The translations under genes and the position numbers were made by a program. A stretch of 41,783 bases of DNA from Muribaculaceae bacterium. GTDB taxonomy: Bacteria > Bacteroidota > Bacteroidia > Bacteroidales > Muribaculaceae. A model generated the notes under the pieces. That model saw only the letters and a program-made list of their open reading frames with translations. It ran no database searches and was not told where the DNA came from. The stretch is from contig JAFTEU010000175.1 of NCBI GenBank assembly GCA_017453505.1, forward strand, positions 1-41,783. Direction: 5' to 3'. Below, piece after piece: positions 1-7,088 of the stretch; position 1 is the first letter of the stretch, and each line of letters starts with the position of its first letter.

Positions 1-10
1 AATATATACA

Positions 11-1492
11 ATGGCAAAAGAGCTTAAAGATTTAACCAAGAGAGCTGAGAATTACTCTCAATGGTACAATGAACTGGTAGTAAAGGCCGACCTTGCTGAG
101 CAGTCGGCGGTGCGTGGTTGTATGGTTATCAAGCCCTATGGCTATGCCATCTGGGAGAAGATGCAACGCCAACTGGACGATATGTTCAAAGCAACGGGCG
201 TGCAAAATGCCTATTTCCCCTTGCTCATCCCCAAGTCGTTCCTCAGCCGTGAAGCCGACCATGTGGAAGGCTTCGCCAAGGAGTGTGCAGTGGTGACCCA
301 TTACCGTCTGATGAATGACCCTAACGGCAAGGGCGTTGTGGTTGACCCCTCGGCACGCCTTGAGGAGGAGTTGGTCATCCGTCCCACCAGTGAGACCATT
401 ATCTGGAACACCTACCGCAACTGGATCAACAGTTATCGTGATCTGCCCCTGCTCATCAACCAGTGGGCTAATGTTTTCCGTTGGGAGATGCGCACCCGCA
501 TGTTCCTGCGCACTGCCGAGTTCCTGTGGCAGGAAGGACACACGGCTCATGCTACCAGGGAGGAGGCTGAGGCCAAGGCTATCGAGATGCTCAACGTGTA
601 TGCCGATTTCGCCGAGAAATATATGGCTGTCCCCGTCGTTAAGGGCATCAAGACGGCTAATGAGCGTTTCGCAGGTGCACTTGAGACCTATACCATCGAG
701 GCTATGATGCAAGATGGCAAGGCTCTGCAGTCAGGAACTAGCCACTTCTTGGGACAGAACTTCGCAAAGGCATTTGACGTGAAGTTCATCGACAAGGAGA
801 ACAAGTTACAGGACGTTTGGGCTACATCGTGGGGTGTTTCAACACGCTTGATGGGTGCCCTTATTATGACCCATAGTGATGATAATGGACTGGTATTGCC
901 TCCCCACTTGGCCCCCATCCAAGTCGTTATTGTTCCCGTTTACAAGACTAACGACCAGCTTGAGCAGGTCAATAAGGTGGTTGAGCCCATCGTCAATAAC
1001 CTGCGCGGCATGGGCATTTCGGTGAAGTATGATAATGCCGACAATAAGCGTCCCGGTTTCAAGTTTGCCGATTATGAGCTTAAGGGTGTGCCCCTGCGTC
1101 TTGTCCTGGGCGCTCGCGATATCGAGGCCGGTACCGTCGAGGTCATGAGACGTGACACACTCGAGAAGACCAGCGAGCAACTTGCCGGTATCGAGAACCG
1201 CGTTAAGGATCTGCTTGAGGAAATCCAGCAGAATATCTTCGACAAGGCATTGCGCCATCGCGAGGAGATGACCTGCAAGGTGGATACTTGGGAAGAGTTC
1301 AAGGAGCAGATCGAGAAAGGCGGATTCATCCTGGCTCACTGGGATGGTACCACCGAGACCGAGGAGAAAATCAAGGAAGAAACCAAGGCTACCATCCGTT
1401 GCATCCCGATGGATGCCGTCGAGGAAGAAGGCAAGTGCATCTACACAGGTAAGCCTAGCCACCGTCGCGTGATCTTTGCTCGTAACTATTGA
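11..1492 (+). CDS. proS: Prolyl-tRNA synthetase, eukaryote/archaea-like type
   Basis: Cytoplasmic class II aminoacyl-tRNA synthetase that charges tRNA-Pro with proline for translation. The 493-residue protein has the short ProS architecture without the editing insertion of E. coli-type enzymes. Visible motifs are RPTSE at 124-128, the motif 2 region RWE (157-159) running into [11 protein letters not shown] (170-180), and motif 3 around [17 protein letters not shown] near 275-290. An anticodon-binding domain follows. The C-terminal domain has scattered Cys residues (EEMTC, TIRC, GKC) and ends in the terminal Tyr (FARNY) typical of this subtype. The ATG at 11 is the first good start, with only ten bases of the window before it, so its promoter is not visible. 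A terminator follows directly. The gene looks ordinary and complete. Confidence 0.97.
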   Translation: MAKELKDLTKRAENYSQWYNELVVKADLAEQSAVRGCMVIKPYGYAIWEKMQRQLDDMFKATGVQNAYFPLLIPKSFLSREADHVEGFAKECAVVTHYRLMNDPNGKGVVVDPSARLEEELVIRPTSETIIWNTYRNWINSYRDLPLLINQWANVFRWEMRTRMFLRTAEFLWQEGHTAHATREEAEAKAIEMLNVYADFAEKYMAVPVVKGIKTANERFAGALETYTIEAMMQDGKALQSGTSHFLGQNFAKAFDVKFIDKENKLQDVWATSWGVSTRLMGALIMTHSDDNGLVLPPHLAPIQVVIVPVYKTNDQLEQVNKVVEPIVNNLRGMGISVKYDNADNKRPGFKFADYELKGVPLRLVLGARDIEAGTVEVMRRDTLEKTSEQLAGIENRVKDLLEEIQQNIFDKALRHREEMTCKVDTWEEFKEQIEKGGFILAHWDGTTETEEKIKEETKATIRCIPMDAVEEEGKCIYTGKPSHRRVIFARNY

Positions 1493-1499
1493 TTCACAT

Positions 1500-1528
1500 T
1501 TGTCACCGATGGCATCCATCGGTGACAA
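1500..1528 (+). repeat. Perfect inverted repeat just after proS
   Basis: A perfect 13-bp inverted repeat (TTGTCACCGATGG, loop CAT, CCATCGGTGACAA) begins eight bases after the proS stop. No T-run follows, so on its own it is not a classical terminator. It stands 20 bp in front of the true terminator and may protect the proS mRNA 3' end or form a tandem hairpin with it. Confidence 0.75.
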
Positions 1529-1547
1529 GACATGAGATTCATCTTGA

Positions 1548-1580
1548 TCACGGGGTCATCTGATCCCGTGACTATTTTTT
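1548..1580 (+). terminator. Rho-independent terminator of proS
   Basis: The stem TCACGGGGTCA / TGATCCCGTGA (one G-T pair) spans 1548-1571 and is followed by CTATTTTTT. It is the second of two adjacent hairpins after proS. Confidence 0.85.
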
Positions 1581-1588
1581 ATGGACAT

Positions 1589-1661
1589 AAAAAAAGCACT
1601 TCGTTTCACAACGAAGGTGCCCTAGGAAAAAATAGTATGAATAAAAGTTTGATTTAAGGTT
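1589..1661 (-). ncRNA. Predicted small RNA, convergent with proS
   Basis: On the minus strand a well-spaced Bacteroides-type promoter (1665-1695) is followed about 70 nt later by a textbook terminator. The stem is GCACCTTCGTT / AACGAAGTGC (1620-1596, one bulged C, loop GTGA) and then seven T. There is no ATG-started reading frame between them, and the only gene further along is proS in antisense. The expected RNA is about 73 nt: an unstructured U/A-rich 5' half and one GC-rich 3' hairpin, a common shape for trans-acting sRNAs. No Rfam family was recognised. The start site is inferred from the promoter position. This is a prediction from promoter plus terminator only. Confidence 0.55.
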
Positions 1662-1664
1662 TTG

Positions 1665-1695
1665 CAAATTTACTCCAATAATTTCACCTGCACAA
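1665..1695 (-). promoter_or_regulatory. Promoter of the predicted small RNA
   Basis: Read on the minus strand: TTG (-33 element, 1695-1693), 20 bp, then TAAATTTG (-7 element, 1672-1665). This matches the Bacteroides primary sigma consensus TTTG-N19-21-TAnnTTTG. The only minus-strand transcript it can start here is the one ending at the 1596-1620 terminator. Confidence 0.6.
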
Positions 1696-1910
1696 CTTTT
1701 TTCATCAAAATATATTCATTTTGGCTCAAAATCTTATTTTCTTTCAAATTTTAATGCATGCGGTAAATTGAATTTGCTCCCTGTGATAAACAATTTTTGT
1801 AAATTTAACACCGCAAGTCAGGATAAAATGTTAACTTTGTCGTTTGATAGTTATAAACGATTCCGGCGTGCTGGAGTCTAAAGGCAAAATTGACGTATAA
1901 TACATAAAAA
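1696..1910. other. Intergenic region, A/T-rich
   Basis: No gene seen. It holds the promoter candidate of the downstream three-gene cluster (-7 box at 1832-1839) and a leader of about 65 nt with only weak hairpins. Confidence 0.5.
1832..1839 (+). promoter_or_regulatory. -7 box upstream of the small membrane protein gene
   Basis: TAACTTTG fits the Bacteroides -7 consensus TAnnTTTG. No good TTG lies at the expected 19-21 bp upstream, so only the -7 element is supported. Confidence 0.45.
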
Positions 1911-2222
1911 ATGAACAAGAGTCAAATGGGCGTGAATCAAGGTATAAAGATGTTCTTTGGCATCTTTATGGTTCTTGTATATCTTGGCATGGCAGTGCTC
2001 ATGGCGATTAACTTCTTTGACTGGTCCGAAACATCCTTGTGGAAGACAGTGAGGTGGCTATTCGCTGGCTTGTTTGCTGTTTACGGCATCTACCGTGGTT
2101 ACCGCGAAATTAAAGGTGAGCATTCCTACGGCATGAGATATGATGAGGAGAATGACGATACCCACTACACGACCTATGTGAAGTCCGTTAATCAAACAAA
2201 GAATAATGATGAAAAAGATTAA
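1911..2222 (+). CDS. Small membrane protein, two predicted helices
   Basis: Unrecognised 103-residue protein. Two hydrophobic segments are visible (about 12-34 and 49-61), followed by a hydrophilic tail rich in Asp, Glu and Asn. This suggests a small inner-membrane protein with both helices near the N-terminus. Its last 17 nt overlap the start of the PstS-like lipoprotein gene, so the two are probably translationally coupled. In other Bacteroidales I recall comparable small proteins in clusters with ExbB/ExbD/TonB, PstS-like and TPR genes, but no ExbB, ExbD or TonB gene is present here. The function is unknown. The gene is likely real because of the overlap and the promoter box upstream. Confidence 0.75.
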   Translation: MNKSQMGVNQGIKMFFGIFMVLVYLGMAVLMAINFFDWSETSLWKTVRWLFAGLFAVYGIYRGYREIKGEHSYGMRYDEENDDTHYTTYVKSVNQTKNNDEKD

Positions 2223-3189
2223 CATATTGCTAATGATGGCGCTCACTGCACTGTTGACACTAAGCTCGTGCGGTGACCAGCGTCCCAAGAGCACTAGCAC
2301 ACGAGGCTTGGCCAGAATCATGTGTGACGAGTCTTTCCAGAGTGTGCTGGAACAGGAGATTGCCGTGTTTGAGTACCAGTACCCTGAGGCTAGCATTATG
2401 CCCGACTATATTAATGAGCATGATGCGCTTGATTCCCTGTTCAAGAATAAGGTAGACTTGATTATCATCTCACATGACTTGACCAAGGAGCAGAAAGAGA
2501 GCCTCAAGAAATTGGGACGTGGCTATCGCTCCAGAATGATAGCAGTCGATGCCATTGCAATTATTGTCAATAAAGCTAATGATGTTGAAGAGTTGACCAT
2601 GGAGGACTTGAGCGACATCTTCAATGGCAAGGTGAAACGATGGGGGGAGGTATCTCCAACAAAGCTCAAGAATGATACTATCAAGGTGATGTTCGATGGC
2701 TCGGGTACGGGTGTTGTCCGTTACATGAAGGAGAAATTCCTCAATGGCGGGAAATTTGGCCCCAATGTCTATGCTAGGTCATCAAGCCAAGACGTGTTTG
2801 ATGCTGTAGAACAATACAAGAATGTGATTGGCTTCATCGGTGTGAGCTGGATAACTTCAGACCTCAAGTCTCTTGAGAAGCCTATTGCCGAGAAGTATGA
2901 AGACCTGAAGACCAAGAACGAGGTCAGCATTATTGACTTTACCGACCGCATCAAGGTCATGCCCGTGCGTGAGGATGACAAACTCCAGGCTTATAAGCCC
3001 TATCAGGCCTACATCAGCAGTGGCGAGTATCCTCTTGTCCGCACCATTTGGGCCATAGATGCTTCCTATAATGGAACACTTGATCACGGCTTCTACGCCT
3101 TCTTGACCGGTGTGATAGGTCAGAAGATCATTCTCCAGACTGGAATTCTGCCTGCTGCCGAGCCAGTTAGATATGTAGAGGTTCAATAA
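2206..3189 (+). CDS. PstS-like substrate-binding lipoprotein
   Basis: The 327-residue protein has a lipoprotein signal peptide ending in the lipobox LSSC (Cys22), so it is exported and lipid-anchored. The rest resembles the phosphate-binding PstS fold: an early LARIMCDESF segment in place of the usual first ligand loop, the family segment ELTMEDLSDIFNGKVKRWGE, and DGSGTG (164-169), which resembles the phosphate-contacting SGT loop. No PstC, PstA, PstB or PhoU gene follows; the next gene is a secreted TPR protein. A role in classical high-affinity phosphate uptake is therefore not supported by context, and the ligand is unknown. The start is ATG-ATG at 2206/2209. It overlaps the preceding gene by 17 nt. 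Confidence 0.85.
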   Translation: MMKKINILLMMALTALLTLSSCGDQRPKSTSTRGLARIMCDESFQSVLEQEIAVFEYQYPEASIMPDYINEHDALDSLFKNKVDLIIISHDLTKEQKESLKKLGRGYRSRMIAVDAIAIIVNKANDVEELTMEDLSDIFNGKVKRWGEVSPTKLKNDTIKVMFDGSGTGVVRYMKEKFLNGGKFGPNVYARSSSQDVFDAVEQYKNVIGFIGVSWITSDLKSLEKPIAEKYEDLKTKNEVSIIDFTDRIKVMPVREDDKLQAYKPYQAYISSGEYPLVRTIWAIDASYNGTLDHGFYAFLTGVIGQKIILQTGILPAAEPVRYVEVQ

Positions 3190-3271
3190 ATTGACAAATT
3201 GGCACAGAATTTGCCATTTAAACAACAGAAAGAAATTAACTGATAAATATTAACATTAAATTGTTACTACA

Positions 3272-4897
3272 ATGAAACGGAAATTCTTTTTTGCATCACT
3301 CATCTTGATGGGTGCATCGCTGGTAGCCAATGCACAGGGCTACAAGGACGGTATCGAGTATTACAAGGTTGACAAGCTGGACAATGCCAAGGAGTTGCTG
3401 GTGCGTAATCTGAATAACCCCAGCACCGACAAGGCCGAGGCTTACTACTACCTGGGACAGATTGCCCTGCATCAGGGCAAGGTTGCCGAGGCTGCTAGCA
3501 ACTTTGAGAAAGGTATTGCTGCCAACGCTTCCAATCCTTACAACTATGTCGGACAAGCTGCTATCGCTCTCAAGAACGGTGGCGATGTAAAGGCCTTACT
3601 TGAGAAGGCCCGCAAGCTGTCTAAGAAGGATGCTAAGTTGGAAATGGAAATCGCCCGTGCTTACTATGATGCAAATCCCGTTACCTATGCTAAGGATATT
3701 GAGAAATGCATCAAGAATGCACGCAAGTGGAATGCCGATGATCCTGACAGCTACATCTTTGAGGCCGATACCAAGGCTGACAAGAAGGATTGGGGTAATG
3801 CCGCTGGTATCTATGAGTTGGCTTTTGATAAGGACCCCAACAACATTGAGGCTTATGTGAAGTATGCCAACACCTACTTCAACGTGAATCCCGCGATGGC
3901 AATTGAGCGTCTTGAGGAACTTCAGGCCAAAGTCCCTGGATCAGCACTGGTTCAGCGCGAGCTCGCCGAGAAGTACTATGCCGACAACTTGGGTGCCAAA
4001 GCTGCTGAGCAGTATGGCAAGTACATCAAGAATCCTAACCACTTTGCCCAGGACGAGGTGCGCTACGTGCAGCTGCTGTTCTTCGGTGAGAAATATCAGG
4101 AGTCTTATGACCTGGCTTCTAACCTGATCAGCAAGCTCAACCCCTCAGATGAGAAGGTGTTCTACATGAAGCGTATGCAACTCTACAATCTGGTTCAGAT
4201 GCAGAAGTGGCCCGAGGCCGTTGAGGCAGGCAAGTCGTTCTTTGCTAACGCAGTGCCCCAGGGTTCCAACTATGAGGTTCGCGACTACACCGACTATGGT
4301 CAGGCTCTGCAGAATGCAGGTATGCCTCAGGAGGCTGTCTCGGCCTATGAGAAGGCCCTTGAGCTCAATCCCAACAATGTTGACTTGATCCGCTATATGG
4401 GTGACAGCTATGCCGATGCCGAGAACTTTGTAAAGGCTGCCGAATACTATCAGCGTCTGGTTGACAGTGGCAATAACAAGTCTAATGACCTCTTCACGCT
4501 GTCGAACTACTATCTGGGTATTGCCAGCACCGAGGGCTTGGATGCGGCAACTGTTGCTGACGCTATTGCCAAGTCTCAGAAGTATATTGATGAGGTTGAC
4601 AAGCTCGTTCCCGGTAACGTGCAGATTGTGAACCAGAAGGCCAAGATTGCTAAGTTCCGTGAGGGTGACAACAACAATGGTGCTGCTCTGGCTGCTTATA
4701 ACGAGCTGCTCACAATTCTCGACGGCAAGGAGAATAAGGCCGACTATACCCGCTACTATAAGTATGCTTACAACTACCTTGCTACCTACTACTTCAACAA
4801 GGGTGACAAGGCCATGGCTAAGACTTACTATCAGAAGTGGCTGGAGAATGATCCTGATAATGAGGCTCTGCGCAATTATGTCAATAGCCTGAAATAA
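3272..4897 (+). CDS. Secreted tetratricopeptide repeat protein
   Basis: A 541-residue protein with a signal peptide (cleavage likely after ANA, about residue 21). It is made of many TPR-like helix pairs. Clear ones include the segments around AEAYYYLGQIALHQGK (55-70), VSAYEKALELNPNN (about 357-370) and MAKTYYQKWLENDPDN near the C-terminus. TPR arrays usually act as protein-binding scaffolds. The signal peptide places it in the periplasm or at the outer membrane. It lies 82 bp after the PstS-like lipoprotein on the same strand, and a strong terminator follows, so it closes this three-gene cluster. Its partner is unknown. Confidence 0.85.
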   Translation: MKRKFFFASLILMGASLVANAQGYKDGIEYYKVDKLDNAKELLVRNLNNPSTDKAEAYYYLGQIALHQGKVAEAASNFEKGIAANASNPYNYVGQAAIALKNGGDVKALLEKARKLSKKDAKLEMEIARAYYDANPVTYAKDIEKCIKNARKWNADDPDSYIFEADTKADKKDWGNAAGIYELAFDKDPNNIEAYVKYANTYFNVNPAMAIERLEELQAKVPGSALVQRELAEKYYADNLGAKAAEQYGKYIKNPNHFAQDEVRYVQLLFFGEKYQESYDLASNLISKLNPSDEKVFYMKRMQLYNLVQMQKWPEAVEAGKSFFANAVPQGSNYEVRDYTDYGQALQNAGMPQEAVSAYEKALELNPNNVDLIRYMGDSYADAENFVKAAEYYQRLVDSGNNKSNDLFTLSNYYLGIASTEGLDAATVADAIAKSQKYIDEVDKLVPGNVQIVNQKAKIAKFREGDNNNGAALAAYNELLTILDGKENKADYTRYYKYAYNYLATYYFNKGDKAMAKTYYQKWLENDPDNEALRNYVNSLK

Positions 4898-4929
4898 TAG
4901 ACTTGACCATAATTTGTAAGAAAAAACAT

Positions 4930-4968
4930 GCCGGGTGACCACTATTGAGACGGTCACCCGGCTTTTTT
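4930..4968 (+). terminator. Strong rho-independent terminator after the TPR gene
   Basis: A perfect 11-bp stem, GCCGGGTGACC / GGTCACCCGGC, with an 11-nt loop is followed directly by six T. Confidence 0.93.
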
Positions 4969-5012
4969 ATCGCTTTTTTATGAAAATTAGATGTTTGCAG
5001 TTTATTTTTTAT

Positions 5013-5020
5013 TAATTTTG
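5013..5020 (+). promoter_or_regulatory. -7 box upstream of the S8 peptidase operon
   Basis: TAATTTTG matches the -7 consensus and lies about 45 bp before the first S8 peptidase gene, after the preceding terminator. A TTTG at 4994 is only 15 bp away, shorter than the usual spacing. As the only clear box before a tightly packed run of five genes, it may drive the whole run to about 18.5 kb. Confidence 0.5.
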
Positions 5021-5064
5021 TGACGTTAAAGCCGTTTTGATTATTCTTTTAATAAATTAATGTG

Positions 5065-7080
5065 ATGAAAAAGGTTTGTTTGTTCCTGCTGACGTTAATC
5101 TTGGCTCTTCAATGCAGTCAGTTGATGATGGCTAAGGACTATTATGCTTTTCTGGAACTTGAGGATGAGCTCAATGATTATCAGCAATACCAACTAGGGA
5201 GGCTGGGCATCCTCATTACAGCTAGATATAATGGTTTTATTACAGTTCGCATTCATGAGAGTGTCAATCCTAGTGACATTCTTGCCATTACGGGTATCAC
5301 ACATCTGACCAAGGCAGCCCCTCTTTATACCTGCAGCGATAGTGCTAGATATTATTCCAAAGTGGACCCTGTTGTCAATGGGGTAGGTTTTCTTCAACCA
5401 TACACAGGTAGCGGGGTCATTATGGGCGTCATTGATTGCGGTTTTGATTTCAACCATATTAACTTGTGTAATTCCAATGGGACACCTCGTGTGAAAGCTG
5501 TATATATGCCATTTGATACCACGGGAGAGTCTGTGGCAATTAGAGCTATTCGTTTACCTGGCAGCTGTTACGAGGAGGTAAGACAGATTGTTGCACAGAC
5601 TACCGATGACCCGATGGTAACTCATGGAACTCAAGTCGCAGGAATTGCCGCAGGCAGCTATAAGGGAAATGACTGGTATGGTGTCGCTACCGATGCCGAT
5701 CTTGTGCTGTGCGGCATGCCAGAGGATGAGTTGAACGATGTTCTTGTAGCCAATTGTATATCATATATTAACGATTATGCCAATCGACAAAATCAGCCAT
5801 ATGTTATCAATCTGAGCCTTGGTACCAATGTGGGTCCTCATGACGGATCCTCTTACTTGAACCGTGTGATCCAGCAATATGCTGGACCAGGACACGTCTT
5901 TGTCGTGTCGGCGGGAAACGACGGCGACGATCCCGTGTGCGTACACTCTTCGATACAGAGTCGGCAGGATACGGTCGTGACGTTACTCAGTGGATATCAA
6001 GGTAGTGTTTACTATTCAGGATGTGTTAATGCATGGGGAGACAAGAACAAACTCTTTAACACCCGGCTTATCGTTGTCAATACTAATAATGGTGAAATTT
6101 TATACCGCTCGCGTGCTTTAGGTACTACAAGCAGCGGCACTTATTCAGTGATTTCTACTGAAACCGATCCTGTCCTTGGTCAGTATTTTGATGGTACCGT
6201 AGACATGTCGGGACTGGTTGAGGTGAGTGGCCGTTCGAGCACTGTCAGCTATCTTAATATGCAGGCAAAAGCACGTAATTATGCATTGGGCTTCCAGTAT
6301 TATTCGCCGTCATCAACCGATCTTGTTGTCTGGACCTCACAGTATGCCTACTTTAATAATTACAACTATTCTTGGGCCGAAAAAGGATCTCCCAACGGAT
6401 CCATCAGTGACTTGGCTGCAACCGATAGCGTCATTTCGGTCGGCTCATATAACACGCGCCAGTATGTTCCCCTTAGAGATGGTTCAATGTACTTCCGTTA
6501 CTTCAGTGAACCGAAGCAGATTTCCTATTATTCCTCCTATGGCCCCGATGAGAACGGTTGTATGCGTCCTGACGTGTGTGCTCCTGGCAGTGTGGTGATT
6601 TCGTCGGCTAACCGATATGATGTCACTGCGCCCAATATGGCTTATTGGCAGCCCTCGGCCTATGTGGGCGGAGTCGAATTCCCCTACTGTCCTGACTTGG
6701 GCACTTCTATGTCTGCTCCTGTTGTTGCAGGTGCTGTGGCATTGTGGCTGCAGGCTAATCCTTCCCTCAGCGTTGCTGATGTCCGAAATATCCTAAAGAA
6801 CTCATGCTATAAGGATGATTACATGACGGCTAACAATTACCGTTGGGGGTATGGTAAACTTGATGTCAATGCCGGTATGAAATATGTGTTGCACATTGAG
6901 GATAAGTCTGGTGACGTGGATAATGATGGAGAGGTGACTATCAGCGATGTTAATGCACTTCTCGACATCATCTTGGGTGGATCGGCCGACAGTGATACTC
7001 TAAGGCGTGCTGATGTGAATAATGATGGCGAAATCGGCATCAGCGATGTTAATGAGATTATCGACATCATCTTAAATTAA
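5065..7080 (+). CDS. Secreted S8 (subtilisin-like) peptidase with C-terminal dockerin, copy A
   Basis: Predicted exported serine endopeptidase of 671 residues from the ATG at 5065; a GTG one codon upstream is also possible. A signal peptide covers about 1-23. A propeptide-like region follows, then the S8 catalytic core with Asp124 (VIDCGFD), His187 (THGTQVAG), oxyanion Asn285 (SAGNDG) and Ser548 (GTSMSAP). Between Asn and Ser is a long insertion, as in Bacteroidales S8 enzymes with an inserted domain. The C-terminus (about 616-671) is a type I dockerin-like module with two calcium loops, DVDNDGEVTISD and DVNNDGEIGISD, each followed by a helix. No T9SS C-terminal sorting domain is visible after it. 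The next gene, eight bases on, is a paralogue. The substrate is unknown. Confidence 0.9.
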   Translation: MKKVCLFLLTLILALQCSQLMMAKDYYAFLELEDELNDYQQYQLGRLGILITARYNGFITVRIHESVNPSDILAITGITHLTKAAPLYTCSDSARYYSKVDPVVNGVGFLQPYTGSGVIMGVIDCGFDFNHINLCNSNGTPRVKAVYMPFDTTGESVAIRAIRLPGSCYEEVRQIVAQTTDDPMVTHGTQVAGIAAGSYKGNDWYGVATDADLVLCGMPEDELNDVLVANCISYINDYANRQNQPYVINLSLGTNVGPHDGSSYLNRVIQQYAGPGHVFVVSAGNDGDDPVCVHSSIQSRQDTVVTLLSGYQGSVYYSGCVNAWGDKNKLFNTRLIVVNTNNGEILYRSRALGTTSSGTYSVISTETDPVLGQYFDGTVDMSGLVEVSGRSSTVSYLNMQAKARNYALGFQYYSPSSTDLVVWTSQYAYFNNYNYSWAEKGSPNGSISDLAATDSVISVGSYNTRQYVPLRDGSMYFRYFSEPKQISYYSSYGPDENGCMRPDVCAPGSVVISSANRYDVTAPNMAYWQPSAYVGGVEFPYCPDLGTSMSAPVVAGAVALWLQANPSLSVADVRNILKNSCYKDDYMTANNYRWGYGKLDVNAGMKYVLHIEDKSGDVDNDGEVTISDVNALLDIILGGSADSDTLRRADVNNDGEIGISDVNEIIDIILN

Positions 7081-7088
7081 TGGACTGA

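Noticed and set aside
4145..4957. 270-codon open frame on the minus strand
   Set aside because: It is fully antisense to the secreted TPR gene and its terminator, has no family features, and reflects the codon bias of the true gene.
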